Shown here: piece after piece, positions 50,813 to 60,791 of the stretch | Layout of the letters: the number at the start of each line of letters is the position of its first letter | Position numbering within the stretch: the stretch's first letter is position 1 | NCBI GenBank assembly: GCA_041398825.1 | Contig: JAWKTX010000005.1 | Span: forward strand, 310,001 to 374,000 | From: Planctomycetaceae bacterium | GTDB lineage: Bacteria > Planctomycetota > Planctomycetia > Planctomycetales > Planctomycetaceae | Reading direction: 5' to 3' | Length of the DNA stretch: 64,000 nt | Translations under genes and position numbers: made by a program | Notes under the pieces: model-generated | What the model saw: only the letters and a program-made list of their open reading frames with translations | What the model was told of the DNA's origin: nothing | Database searches by the model: none

Positions 50813-53800
50813 GTGCTGACGGTTAATTCATTTCCTACACCAGAATCAATCACATCGGAAGACAAGCCGATTCCAATTACGATGGCCGTACCAGAGGCAA
50901 TTATTGACGAGAATCCTGACGCGATTGTCGTCAGTGACAGCCACGGCACCATACTCCGCTGGAATCGAGCTGCGGAAAAGCTGTTCGGCTGGGACGCAAC
51001 CGAAGCCATCGGCCGGAACGCCAGCGAACTGATCATCGCGCCGGAGATTGCTGACCAGTACCGCGAAGCGATGAAGCAGCTTGTGGCCGCATCGATCCCT
51101 TTTCAGGGGCAGCGGCGCATAACGGTCCGGAACCGGGAACAACGCAGGATTGCTGTCAGGTTCTGGTACCACACGGTTCAGGAAGAAGGTCACGTTCGCG
51201 TGATCGGTTTCTTCCGCGACAGTTCGCAATCCGATTATCTGGAAGCGTTGCTGGCACGGCAGCGAATGGAGTCGCGTCTTCTCAATCCGGATGCATTGCA
51301 CGCCAACGAGGATGAATCCTTCGAAAGTGCATTGCTGGAGACTCTGCATTCCATCTGCGAGATAACGCACTGGCCGATCGGCCGGGCGTTATTGCCATCG
51401 GATGACGAGCAAACGCTGCTGTCGACAGTGTGGACGTGCGTTGACAAAGTGAATGAGCCCTTCTGCGAAGTATTCGCAGGTCAGGCTTTCCGGCGAAATG
51501 TAGACCTGGCGGGCCAGGTCTGGGAAACGGGGCAGTCTGAATGGCAGCGAATTCAGCCTTCAGATCCGTATTCGCAGGACTCAGGTCACCACATTGATAT
51601 TCGAAGTCAGTATTGTGTCGCGGTCCGGCATCGCCGCGAGGTGATCGCCGTTCTGCAGTTCTTTTTGACGGAAAATGAGCCCCCGGATGTCGGGCTTCGG
51701 AATTTGGTCCGAAAGCTCAGTCGTGCCCTGGGACACACTATTGAACGGAGAGCGTGGGAAGAGGAGCGGCGACGGCTGGCTGCAATCGTCGAATCGACTT
51801 ATGACGCAATTCTGAGCAAAGACCCCGGGGGAATCATCACGAGCTGGAATAAAGGTGCAGAACGCCTGTACGGTTTCTCCGCTGACGAAGCGGTTGGTCA
51901 GTCCATCGAAATCATTCTGCCGGGCTCACTTCGACAGGAAGAGCGGGAGATTCAGGAGTCCATCCGAACGGGTCAGCGACTCGAGCAATTCGAAACTCAG
52001 CGCCAGCGTAAGTCCGGCGAAGTGATTAATGTTTCGCTGACGTTGTCTCCTTTGATGAACGAAGAGGGCCGCGTCATCGGAACGGCATCCATCGAGCGAG
52101 ACATCACTCGCCGTAAGGAAGCCCAACACCGATTGCAGGAGGCTATGGAAATCGCCGAGGCAGCGAATCTGGCGAAGAGCGAATTTCTGGCAAACATCAG
52201 CCATGAGCTGCGCACGCCTATGAACGCAATTCTGGGCATGACAGATTTATCGCTGAAGGAAGAGTTGCCAGAGGATGTTCGCGACTATCTGGAGACGGTC
52301 CGGGATTCAGCAGACACGATGTTGTTCCTGATTAACGAAATCCTGGATTTCTCTCGCCTGGAAGCTGGGCGATTTGAGCTGGAGAATGCGCCGTTCGATA
52401 TCCGGGGAATGCTTGACCAGACTCTTCGAGCGTTGTCTTTTCGAGCTCATGAGAAAGGATTAGAGCTAGTTGCGGATGTCAGTTCTTCCGTGCCGCAATG
52501 TGTAGTCGGAGATGAAATCCGGCTGCAACAGATACTGAGCAATCTGACAAATAACGCGATCAAGTTCACGGAGTCTGGCGAGGTTGTTGTAACGATTGGG
52601 GTTGAAGACGTTCTTGTCGGAGGTTCACAGGATTCTGCCAACCAGGCGAATTGTGAAACCGTCACACTTACGTTTTGCGTGCGAGACACCGGAATAGGCA
52701 TCAGCCCGGAGGACCACGAACGAATTTTCGCTCCGTTTACTCAGGCGGACGCCTCAACAACGCGTTCATACGCTGGTACAGGGCTCGGCTTGTCAATCTG
52801 CCGAGAACTGGCAACCCTGATGGGTGGGCAAATCCGTGTTGAAAGCAAGCCCGGTAGTGGGAGCAGTTTCTTTCTGACGGTGACTTTTCTGACAGGTGAA
52901 TGCGATACTGATCGCGACGCGACTACAGACACCATCATTGACGACCTTTCCGGGACGGCCGTACTGATTGTTGACGATAACGAAACGATCCGTGCCAATC
53001 TGAAGGACATGGTGGAATCCTGGTCGATGCGGGCTGAAGTCGCGGAGAGTGGTGATGCCGCATTAAGAGCTCTGCAGACAGCCTCGTCAGACAGAGATGG
53101 TTTTTCCCTGTTGATTGTCGATGCTGTCATGCCGGGCATGGACGGGGTTGCCCTTCTGGAGCACGTTCAGAATTCCGCCGAATCCAATGGCACAGCAATC
53201 CTGATGATGTCGCCAGCGGATCAGCGACTGTTTAAGTCGCGAATAGAACATCTGGACGTCGGTGCATTTCTGGATAAACCCGTTTCGCAGTCCAGTTTGC
53301 TCGGAGCGATCTCTGAAGCGTTCGGGGAGGCTGTATTGATCAAATCGAACGAAGACCGCATCGTCAGGACAAGGCGGCCTCTTCGGATTCTTGTTGCCGA
53401 AGACATTCCGGCGAATCAGAAAGTTGTCAAAGCTATCCTCGCAAAACGGGGGCATTCGTATCGCATCGCTCACAACGGGCGGGAAGCGATTGATTTTTAC
53501 ACACGCGAAGCTTTTGACGCGATTCTGATGGATGTTCAGATGCCAATCATGGACGGATTGCAGGCTGTACGAGCGATACGGAGTAGCGAAGGTGGCAACC
53601 GCCATATACCCATCGTGGCGATGACTGCCCACGCGATGCGTGGCGATCGGGAGACTTGTCTCGCCGCTGGTATGGATGCCTACGTTGCAAAACCAATTGA
53701 TGCCGCTTTGCTGCTGAATACTCTTGAACGACTCACTGATTCGCTCGTTGAGGTTGATCCTGAAAATGGCGCCCCGAATCGCTCCCGCGGTCAATGGACG

Positions 53801-54214
53801 TTGAGGAGCAGTTCCCATTCAACACCACCGGCTGAACTACGAAGAAACTCCGAGGGTGCATCAGAGACTACCGGTCGGGTCTGGCACGTGGATGTTGCCA
53901 TGAGTCGAATGGGCGACGATGTGAATTTACTGGCGAAGATGGTGGACTTCTTTCTTGAGGATTCCGGCGAGCTTCAGAGTCGTCTGAGTGAGGAAGTGGC
54001 AGTGGCTAACTGGGCGGAAGCGAAGCGGATCGCCCACAGCCTGAAAGGCCTCTGCTCAAATTTTGAAGCGGCACCTGCAGTCGCTGCAGCATTCGCTGTT
54101 GAAAGAGCCTGTTCAGATGTCAGTCCTGCTCAGATTTCCCAACTCCTAACCGTGATGAAACAAAGAATTGCAGAACTGACGGAAGCACTGAGAAATTGGC
54201 AGGCACAGCACTAA
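50813..54214 (+). CDS. Hybrid sensor histidine kinase: PAS-GAF-PAS-HisKA-HATPase-REC-REC-HPt
   Basis: A 1133-residue cytosolic sensor kinase without transmembrane helices. Order: PAS (about 25-135, NPDAIVVSDSHGTILRWNRA), GAF-like (about 170-310), PAS (about 320-440), HisKA with FLANISHELRTPMNAILGMT (His near 466), HATPase with DTGIGIS and GTGLGLSICREL, receiver 1 (LLIVDAVMPGMDG), receiver 2 (AILMDVQMPIMDG) and a C-terminal HPt domain with HSLKG. All phosphorelay residues appear present. The architecture resembles BarA/GacS. Start codon is uncertain: GTG 50813 or ATG 50882 (MAVPEAIIDENP), neither with a good ribosome binding site. csrA lies 0.9 kb downstream. Confidence 0.93.
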   Translation: MLTVNSFPTPESITSEDKPIPITMAVPEAIIDENPDAIVVSDSHGTILRWNRAAEKLFGWDATEAIGRNASELIIAPEIADQYREAMKQLVAASIPFQGQRRITVRNREQRRIAVRFWYHTVQEEGHVRVIGFFRDSSQSDYLEALLARQRMESRLLNPDALHANEDESFESALLETLHSICEITHWPIGRALLPSDDEQTLLSTVWTCVDKVNEPFCEVFAGQAFRRNVDLAGQVWETGQSEWQRIQPSDPYSQDSGHHIDIRSQYCVAVRHRREVIAVLQFFLTENEPPDVGLRNLVRKLSRALGHTIERRAWEEERRRLAAIVESTYDAILSKDPGGIITSWNKGAERLYGFSADEAVGQSIEIILPGSLRQEEREIQESIRTGQRLEQFETQRQRKSGEVINVSLTLSPLMNEEGRVIGTASIERDITRRKEAQHRLQEAMEIAEAANLAKSEFLANISHELRTPMNAILGMTDLSLKEELPEDVRDYLETVRDSADTMLFLINEILDFSRLEAGRFELENAPFDIRGMLDQTLRALSFRAHEKGLELVADVSSSVPQCVVGDEIRLQQILSNLTNNAIKFTESGEVVVTIGVEDVLVGGSQDSANQANCETVTLTFCVRDTGIGISPEDHERIFAPFTQADASTTRSYAGTGLGLSICRELATLMGGQIRVESKPGSGSSFFLTVTFLTGECDTDRDATTDTIIDDLSGTAVLIVDDNETIRANLKDMVESWSMRAEVAESGDAALRALQTASSDRDGFSLLIVDAVMPGMDGVALLEHVQNSAESNGTAILMMSPADQRLFKSRIEHLDVGAFLDKPVSQSSLLGAISEAFGEAVLIKSNEDRIVRTRRPLRILVAEDIPANQKVVKAILAKRGHSYRIAHNGREAIDFYTREAFDAILMDVQMPIMDGLQAVRAIRSSEGGNRHIPIVAMTAHAMRGDRETCLAAGMDAYVAKPIDAALLLNTLERLTDSLVEVDPENGAPNRSRGQWTLRSSSHSTPPAELRRNSEGASETTGRVWHVDVAMSRMGDDVNLLAKMVDFFLEDSGELQSRLSEEVAVANWAEAKRIAHSLKGLCSNFEAAPAVAAAFAVERACSDVSPAQISQLLTVMKQRIAELTEALRNWQAQH

Positions 54215-54338
54215 TCCCGTCAGGCCACACCGCCGGCGGCCCACTGCTTTTCCGGCGAATCTGAATCTTAGACCTGAGTTCTGACGATTGCCCCGTGTCT
54301 GCGCATTTGCTTTCATGATGGCTGTTGAACGCTGTCAA

Positions 54339-54761
54339 TCAGAATCGGGACTGAAGACCAAAGGCCTCAATCTTCTCAGGGGTCCGATTGCCATCACGGT
54401 CGGTTACTCGAGCCACATCGCCTTCAAATACAGCCTCCAGCGTGGTGCTCACTCCGTCTTTCAACACGGGACAGCTATTGGGAATTCGGAACGTCCGTTC
54501 GTTGCCATCAATCGCAATTGTCAGCGCATGATCATCGACTTCGGTAACGATACCCTCTGTCATTGCGCCTGCATCGACTCTGTCATCCAGAGATCCGGGT
54601 CGCGTATTTGTTGCAGCGTGGTCCGGGCCGGGCTGCAAATTGTCTCGTGCAAACGTCGGCCATGCGCTGGTTAACTTCGCGTGTCGGTCGGCAGCAGCGA
54701 CCGCCATCACCAGGAAAGGCATCACCAGCCACACACGCCATCGATTTCTGGAGTGGTTCAT
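54339..54761 (-). CDS. Small exported protein of unknown function
   Basis: A 140-residue protein with a signal peptide (MNHSRNRWRVWLVMPFLVMA, cleavage after VAA). Residues about 65-130 form an apparent small beta barrel (GIVTEVDDHALTIAIDGNER, then LKDGVSTTLEAVFEGDVARV), similar in pattern to DUF5666-like periplasmic OB-type domains. The linker between signal and domain is low-complexity. No function can be given. It is convergent with the hybrid kinase gene. Confidence 0.6.
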   Translation of the reverse strand: MNHSRNRWRVWLVMPFLVMAVAAADRHAKLTSAWPTFARDNLQPGPDHAATNTRPGSLDDRVDAGAMTEGIVTEVDDHALTIAIDGNERTFRIPNSCPVLKDGVSTTLEAVFEGDVARVTDRDGNRTPEKIEAFGLQSRF

Positions 54762-54813
54762 TGCATTCTCCTTCTGCAGAGTTTCCGTTTGCCTGATCGA
54801 ACTGCAGACGTCG

Positions 54814-54838
54814 CGAATGCCATGCCAAATGGCATTCG
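54814..54838. promoter_or_regulatory. Perfect 10-bp inverted repeat
   Basis: CGAATGCCAT and ATGGCATTCG separated by GCCAA, in the 360-bp gene-free space between 54761 and csrA. It could be an operator for the 54339-54761 gene or an RNA hairpin. Confidence 0.45.
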
Positions 54839-54880
54839 AGCCCCTCGACTGTCAGCCGTTGCCGTTGGTGGCGGGAACCA

Positions 54881-54899
54881 CTGGACGCTGAGCGTCCAG
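54881..54899. promoter_or_regulatory. 19-bp palindrome upstream of csrA
   Basis: CTGGACGCTGAGCGTCCAG, two 9-bp arms around a central G, located 223 bp before the csrA start. A DNA-binding site is the simplest explanation, since a 1-nt loop cannot form in RNA without opening base pairs. Confidence 0.45.
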
Positions 54900-55101
54900 C
54901 GCGGTTTCCAATCTGTCGGACCACCGGTGTTGCACACGAAATGTGAAAGGCATCTGGTCCCGGAAATCACTGGATTTCTGCAGATTAGGGTCGTAGTTCT
55001 GGCGCTTCGGCAAGAAATGCCGGTAATGGCATGACGTGTGCACCGGGTGCTCGTCAATTGAAGTCCGGTCCATTGTTAAATCGAGGCTTTTTTCAATGGC
55101 G

Positions 55102-55121
55102 CAATCAGGGAGGAGAGGGAG
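55102..55121 (+). promoter_or_regulatory. GGA-rich ribosome binding region of csrA
   Basis: CAGGGAGGAGAGGGAG immediately precedes ATG 55122 and contains three GGA triplets. CsrA binds GGA motifs that overlap Shine-Dalgarno sites, so this leader is well suited to negative autoregulation; that is inference. Confidence 0.55.
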
Positions 55122-55325
55122 ATGCTGGTACTTTCAAGAAAAGTGGATGAAGTCATCGTAATCGACGGACGAGTGCACCTTCGAATTCTTCAAATTCGTG
55201 GCAACCGAATTCGCATCGGTATTGAGGCGCCTGACGGGATGAGCATCACGCGATCGGAGATCACACGCGAACTTCTGTCGGATGCAACTTCAGAAGACGT
55301 ATTCGATCGAGCGACGATTGGGTAG
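55122..55325 (+). CDS. csrA: Carbon storage regulator CsrA
   Basis: A 67-residue RNA-binding global regulator. It begins MLVLSRKVDEVIVIDGRVHL, with the conserved LVLSRK start, followed by RGNRIRIGIEAPDGMSITRS, which contains the RIGI(E)AP core and the R residues needed for RNA contact; the tail ELLSDATSEDVFDRATIG is slightly longer than in E. coli CsrA (61 residues). It blocks or activates translation by binding GGA motifs in mRNA leaders. It lies alone, not beside flagellar genes or fliW. Confidence 0.97.
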   Translation: MLVLSRKVDEVIVIDGRVHLRILQIRGNRIRIGIEAPDGMSITRSEITRELLSDATSEDVFDRATIG

Positions 55326-55364
55326 GGCTCGGAGTCGCTCGGTGCCCAATCGGACCTGAGCAAT

Positions 55365-56558
55365 TCAAACGTTTGCTGCGTTGTTCCCGTCCGGGACGTG
55401 CTCGTTGGACATGTCGATCATTGTCCCCAGTAGTGTCAGCAAAGGCGAGGCGACAGCCGCGCCCAGAAAGCCGAACACGGCACCCAGAATGGCCTGCGTG
55501 ATGATGACACTGGCAGGCAGCAATGATACCTGGGATTGCTGAACCACTGGCGTGATGACGTAGCTTTCCAGAACCTGCACGACGGCGAATCCGCCGATGA
55601 CCATCGACACCGTGTCTGCTCCCTGAGGCACAGCGAACAGGACGGCCACCAACAGTGACAAGATGCCTCCGGCGTTTGGGATGAACGTCAGTATTGCTGT
55701 CAGCAATCCGGTCATAAAAGCCATGGGCACATCGCAAAGGTAAAGTACAAGCCAGGCCCCGAGCCCCGTCACACCCATGGATACAAATCTCGCCATTAAC
55801 CATTGTTCGAGTCGGCGAACGCCTTCCCGAACGAAGGCACTGGCTGCAGTTCGATAGTCTGGTGGCAGCATCATCAAACCGTTTTCGACATATTGTCCTG
55901 GCGTCGCGGCAAGGAAGATGCCTGTGGCAAGAATCAGCAGACTATTGATGGCTATGCCAAACGTGGTGCGAAACAAATTGCCAACTGCCAGCAGTCCTCG
56001 TCCAGCGGCTCTCGTTGCCAGCGTCTCGCCGGCGGATACGTCATTTGAATCCGTTTGCTCACGTGAATCTGTCTGCGTCTTCGCTCTGTCAGACTCGGGA
56101 GAGGTGTCCTGCTCCGGGATCAGCCATTCCCCGATGATCGGAGTCGACCTCACCAAAGATACGAGGTGCGGTCTTGCCAGGGCAGCTTCCGAAACCCTGG
56201 CACGCGCTTCCGCAATGACATCAGCGCTTTCGGAAAGCTGCTGATTAATCTGAACACCGAAAGCGTATCCAAAGGCCGTAAACGACGCGGCACCGGTTGA
56301 CAGCACGATTGCCAGAGCAACCGGGTAGCTGGTCCTCAGGTTACGAACAACAAATCGTGTTTGCATCCGGAGAAGTATTGCGAACAACAACGCCAGGAAC
56401 AAAATAAAGACGACGTCGGGAGCCACAAGCAGAATCACCAGAGCGATCAGCACTTCGACCACCAGAACTGTGCTGAAATTGAGCGAGCGGTTCCCGATCG
56501 TTCTGACTCGACAATTCGAGTCGGTTTTTTGGGGCATCGTTTTGCATCTTTCGAACAT
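55365..56558 (-). CDS. AI-2E family (PerM-type) permease
   Basis: A 397-residue inner-membrane protein of the AI-2E/PerM/TqsA family. N-terminal helices (VEVLIALVILLVAPDVVFIL), a soluble helical segment (residues about 110-210, SESADVIAEARARVSEAALA), and C-terminal helices with the family pattern FIPNAGGILSLLVAVLFAVP and FLGAAVASPLLTLLGTMID. ATG 56558 has GGGGA five bases upstream; ATG 56537 and the frame to 56588 are alternatives. Substrates of this family are mostly unknown. It is convergent with csrA. Confidence 0.88.
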   Translation of the reverse strand: MFERCKTMPQKTDSNCRVRTIGNRSLNFSTVLVVEVLIALVILLVAPDVVFILFLALLFAILLRMQTRFVVRNLRTSYPVALAIVLSTGAASFTAFGYAFGVQINQQLSESADVIAEARARVSEAALARPHLVSLVRSTPIIGEWLIPEQDTSPESDRAKTQTDSREQTDSNDVSAGETLATRAAGRGLLAVGNLFRTTFGIAINSLLILATGIFLAATPGQYVENGLMMLPPDYRTAASAFVREGVRRLEQWLMARFVSMGVTGLGAWLVLYLCDVPMAFMTGLLTAILTFIPNAGGILSLLVAVLFAVPQGADTVSMVIGGFAVVQVLESYVITPVVQQSQVSLLPASVIITQAILGAVFGFLGAAVASPLLTLLGTMIDMSNEHVPDGNNAANV

Positions 56559-57355
56559 CTGAGTCCCCAGCGGAAAAGGCCTGAACACTCAATGGTGTAG
56601 CCATTCAGTCACGCGGACTCACTTTTACGTGAGACCGGCGGCTGACAACAGCCGTGGTGCTGAATCCGTGAGGGAGAGCAAATCCCGCGGATGGCTCCGG
56701 GAACAACAGTCATCAAATCCGGGGATTTACCAATTTGGCGTTCGGAAGTCAGTTTCTTGCTACGAGCATTCGTAGAAATGCAATTTGCGATCGAATCAGA
56801 GGATCACGGGCAACGATGCGTCGAACGGGCTGTGAATTCTCCCGAATGTTTGAAAGTGTATTGTAAGGCTTGAAGCTCCGATTTTCCTGTGGGTGTTGAT
56901 TCCGGGGATTTTGGAATGTGTTCATGAAGAGAGTCCTTCTTCCTTCATCATTTTCCTGAATGCGACCACAAAACAGACCAGTGAGACGTTGGTCGTCTTC
57001 ACAGAGAGGAATGTTACCTGACGGACTCTCAGCAGGTTGCGTGCCAGTCCCTTGAGATTTTTCGTGGGAAGTTGTTGCTGTGGTCTTTGTTCAGGCGGCG
57101 GGATGCTGCAGAACGCATCGCGTTCTGCGTTGCCGGAGTCTGAGACGTTTCGCGCCGAATTACAGTTTGACAAACTGACGTTAAGAGTGCCCGTTTAAGT
57201 TAGGTGTGTGAGCCGCAGGAGTCTTATCCCCTTGAGAAAATTCAGATGACCATTCGATTGCTGCGTGTTGCAGCAACATTGCCACCAGTATGATCCTGCC
57301 ACAACCCGTGTACGGGCTGCAGAAATCTCCCTGGTGTTTCCCGATTTAAGATGCA
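56559..57355. other. Long gene-free stretch upstream of the second hybrid kinase
   Basis: About 800 bp. A minus frame at 56922-57173 (83 codons, ending KTTNVSLVCFVVAFRKMMKE plus four residues) has no family resemblance or clear ribosome binding site. A hairpin GCAGAACGC-ATC-GCGTTCTGC lies at 57108-57128. Nothing else could be defended. Confidence 0.4.
57108..57128. promoter_or_regulatory. Palindromic hairpin
   Basis: GCAGAACGC and GCGTTCTGC separated by ATC, a perfect 9-bp stem in the gap before the hybrid kinase gene. It has no U tract, so an operator is as likely as an RNA element. Confidence 0.4.
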
Positions 57356-60300
57356 TTGCCGACACGAACTGTGAAACCCGCAGAACAACCCAACCTGAAG
57401 CGGTACGCCTGGGCCACCGTGCTTCTGCTGGCAGCAAATGTTGTTCTGGGCGTGGCCACCATCCATCAGGTTCGTAACAGCGAACGCGATGCTGCTCAGG
57501 TGCAACAGATTCAAACCACGGTTGCTTTGCTGCTTTCGATGATTGTCGATGCCGAAACCGGGCAGCGTGGCTATCTGATCTCCGGTGAAGAGGAATATCT
57601 GGAGCCTTATCGGGAATCGATTACGGCAATTGAACGCCTGCTGTCAACACTGGATGAATTTGGTGAAGACGACGCTTTGCTGGCGGGCCGAATGCCGGAA
57701 ATCCGACGGCATGTGGCTGCACGCATGAAAGAGCTGGCGCGATCGGTCGATGCCCGAAAAGAATCGGGTTTTGAGACTGCTCGTGCGATCATGCTGAGTG
57801 ATCGGGGTAAGCAGGAGATGGAGCGTCTGCGCGTTATTTTTGAAGACCTGAATCTGCACAATGCTCGTAACCATGCCTCACAGCAGCGGCGTTCGACATT
57901 TACATACTGGCTTTCTGTTTTCATTGCTGTGTTGCTGGGCGTCGCGGTGATTGCGGTACTGGTGATGTATAGTAAGGTCGTTGAACGTCACAGTGAAAAA
58001 CAGCAGCGCGCGACAGACGCCATCGCAGCACATCGAGAACGACTCCGAACTACGTTGAGCAGCATTGGCGATGCAGTGATCTCAACGGACGCTGATGGTC
58101 GCGTTGTCGACATGAATGCCGTGGCTGAAGCATTGACGGGATGGAAGACTTCGGATGCCGTCCAGCGGCCCTTGTCCGACGTGTTTCAGATCATCGGCGA
58201 AGCGACTCGAAAGCCTTCACCCAGTCCCGCCGCCGCCGTGCTGAGGGGAAGCCGGATCACTGGTGACAGAGGCAGCACACTGTTGATTGCAAAAGACGGT
58301 ACCGAGAGGCTCATTGAAGATAATGCAGCTCCGATCCTGAACGAAAAATCTCAGGTGACCGGGTGTGTGCTGGTATTTCGCGATGTAACCAGCCGCCGAC
58401 AGCAGGAGATGCGGCTGGCACAGAATGAACAGACTTTTCGAGAAACCTTCGATCGGGCTCCAACTGGAATTGCCCACGTAATGCTGGATGGACGGTGGCT
58501 TCGCGTGAACGAAAAACTCTGCGAGATCACTGGTTACTCACGGGATGAATTGCTGAGCCGCACCGCTCTGGAGATCACCCATCCCGAAGACGTTACGCTG
58601 GCAACGGAACTGGTCAAACAGCTGCTTGCGGGTGACATCCCGTCTTTTGCACTGGAGAAACGATACCTGAGCAAAAATGGTGATCCGGTCTGGGTGAATC
58701 TGACAGTCGCGCTGATGCGAGACAACGTCGGAAAGCCTGATTTCTATGTTGTTATGATCGAAGACATCCGCGAATGGCGTCAGGCAGAAGAGAATCGAAT
58801 GCGGCTGGCGGCAATTGTGGAGTCTTCGAACGACGCCATCATTGGAAAGAGCTTTGAAGGAATTGTGACGAGCTGGAACCCGGCAGCTGAGCGGCTGTTT
58901 GGTTTCACCGAGGCCGAAATTCTGAATCAGCCGGTTTACCGTATTGTGCCGGAATCCCTGCATGAAGAAGAGCGCCAGCTGCTCGAAAGAATCAGCAACG
59001 GGGAGACGGTGGATCGGTACGAATCCGCGCGATTGCGAAAGGACGGAACCTCCATTGATGTCGTGCTGAACATCTCGCCAATTCTGAATGCGAAGAAGGA
59101 AAAAATCGGAATCGCGTCCATTGTTCGCGACATTACAGAGCAGAAGAAATCCGCCAGGATTATTCAGGAGAGTGAAGAGCGGTTTCAGACCCTCGCGGAC
59201 AACATTTCTCAGTTCGCCTGGATGGCTGACGCGAATGGATGGATTTACTGGTACAACCGCCGCTGGTACGAATACACGGGAACGACGTTCGAAGAGATGC
59301 AGGGATGGGGATGGAAGAAGGTTCATCACCCGGATCATCTTGACCGTGTTGTGGAGCGAATTCAGCACAGCTGGGATACGGGTATACCGTGGGAGGATAC
59401 GTTTCCGCTTCGAGGAAAAGACGGTCGCTACCGCTGGTTCTTATCACGTGCGTTGCCAATCCGTGATGGACAGGGAAACATCGTCAATTGGTTTGGTTCG
59501 AACACAGACATTACAGAATTGAAGGAATACGAAGAGTCACTTCAGCAGGCGAGGAAAGCGGCCGAAACCGCAAGCCATGCGCGAGGAGAGTTTCTGGCCA
59601 ACATGAGCCACGAAATTCGCACTCCCATGACGGCAATCCTTGGGCATGCAGACATTCTGGCCAGTCATGTTCAGAACCCGGACAATCTGGCATGCATCGA
59701 CACCATCCGCAGGAATGGAAAGTTTCTCCTGCAGATCATCAATGACATTCTGGACCTTTCCCGCATTGATGCGGGCCGATTTCATGTGGAACGAAACAAG
59801 GTTCAGCCGGACAGCCTGCTGGCAGATATCCAGTCTCTGATGGACGTCCGGGCAGAAGAAAAGCAGCTGGCCCTTGCGGTTCGAATTGATGGCCGCATTC
59901 CGGCCGCCATCGAAAGTGACGCCATCAGACTTCGACAAATCCTTCTGAACCTGGTTGGGAATGCCATCAAGTTTACGGACGAAGGTCGGGTCGAACTGAT
60001 CGCGCGATTCGATCCTGAGCGCAAAGCGATGCTGTTTGTCGTTTCGGACACAGGCATCGGCATCAGCCAGTCAGATCAGCATCAGCTTTTCGAACCCTTC
60101 ATGCAGGTTGATACGTCTTCGACGCGCGCTTACGAAGGAACAGGGCTGGGACTCGCCATCTGCCGTCGCCTGGCTCATGCGCTGAATGGTGAAATTCTGG
60201 TGTCGAGTGTACCGGGTCAGGGTAGTACGTTCACACTGGTCCTGGATTGCGGCGATATCGAAGATCTTCAGCTCGTCGAAGCATCCGTCTTCCAGAACCT

Positions 60301-60730
60301 GCGCCGTCCCGAACAGGAGGCGGTGTCACTGCATGGATCTATCCTGGTCGTTGATGATCGCAGAGACATCCGATTTCTCGCGCAGCATATGATTGAAAAA
60401 GCGGGCGGCAGAGTCCTGACAGCAACCAATGGTCAGGAAGCCATCGATCGTCTCACTGGCAGTCAAGCACCCCATGGCATCGATCTGGTGCTGATGGATA
60501 TGCAGATGCCCGTAGTTGACGGCTATACGGCTGCCCGGACTCTGCGAGAACGCGGATGCCGGATTCCCATCATTGCGCTCACGGCCAACGCGATGATGGA
60601 CGACCGTAACAAATGCCTGCAGTCCGGCTGCACAGACTATACAACCAAACCGCTGGATGGCCCCCTGTTGCTGAGAATGATCAGCAAGTACCTGCCCCCG
60701 ACGGACCACGTCTTACTGAAGGCAGAGTGA
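57356..60730 (+). CDS. Membrane hybrid histidine kinase: CHASE3-PAS(4)-HisKA-HATPase-REC
   Basis: A 1124-residue sensor kinase. Two transmembrane helices (about 17-35 and 184-206) enclose a CHASE3-type periplasmic domain (VDAETGQRGYLISGEEEYLE is its signature). Four PAS domains follow (starts near 225, 360, 480 and 605), then HisKA with FLANMSHEIRTPMTAILGHA, HATPase with DTGIGISQSD and GTGLGLAICRRL, and a receiver with LVLMDMQMPVVDGYTA. All key His and Asp residues appear intact. The start is TTG 57356 or GTG 57371, neither with a clear Shine-Dalgarno. No output regulator gene is adjacent. Confidence 0.95.
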   Translation: MPTRTVKPAEQPNLKRYAWATVLLLAANVVLGVATIHQVRNSERDAAQVQQIQTTVALLLSMIVDAETGQRGYLISGEEEYLEPYRESITAIERLLSTLDEFGEDDALLAGRMPEIRRHVAARMKELARSVDARKESGFETARAIMLSDRGKQEMERLRVIFEDLNLHNARNHASQQRRSTFTYWLSVFIAVLLGVAVIAVLVMYSKVVERHSEKQQRATDAIAAHRERLRTTLSSIGDAVISTDADGRVVDMNAVAEALTGWKTSDAVQRPLSDVFQIIGEATRKPSPSPAAAVLRGSRITGDRGSTLLIAKDGTERLIEDNAAPILNEKSQVTGCVLVFRDVTSRRQQEMRLAQNEQTFRETFDRAPTGIAHVMLDGRWLRVNEKLCEITGYSRDELLSRTALEITHPEDVTLATELVKQLLAGDIPSFALEKRYLSKNGDPVWVNLTVALMRDNVGKPDFYVVMIEDIREWRQAEENRMRLAAIVESSNDAIIGKSFEGIVTSWNPAAERLFGFTEAEILNQPVYRIVPESLHEEERQLLERISNGETVDRYESARLRKDGTSIDVVLNISPILNAKKEKIGIASIVRDITEQKKSARIIQESEERFQTLADNISQFAWMADANGWIYWYNRRWYEYTGTTFEEMQGWGWKKVHHPDHLDRVVERIQHSWDTGIPWEDTFPLRGKDGRYRWFLSRALPIRDGQGNIVNWFGSNTDITELKEYEESLQQARKAAETASHARGEFLANMSHEIRTPMTAILGHADILASHVQNPDNLACIDTIRRNGKFLLQIINDILDLSRIDAGRFHVERNKVQPDSLLADIQSLMDVRAEEKQLALAVRIDGRIPAAIESDAIRLRQILLNLVGNAIKFTDEGRVELIARFDPERKAMLFVVSDTGIGISQSDQHQLFEPFMQVDTSSTRAYEGTGLGLAICRRLAHALNGEILVSSVPGQGSTFTLVLDCGDIEDLQLVEASVFQNLRRPEQEAVSLHGSILVVDDRRDIRFLAQHMIEKAGGRVLTATNGQEAIDRLTGSQAPHGIDLVLMDMQMPVVDGYTAARTLRERGCRIPIIALTANAMMDDRNKCLQSGCTDYTTKPLDGPLLLRMISKYLPPTDHVLLKAE

Positions 60731-60791
60731 TCGCGGGCAGGTACTGGCCAGGCTTTCCCGCATCGAAATGCGGTATTCCGGTTGGCCGTCC

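Noticed and set aside
56922..57173. 83-codon minus frame in the gap before the second hybrid kinase
   Set aside because: No ribosome binding site, no recognisable family and no coupling to a neighbour; a palindrome lies within it.
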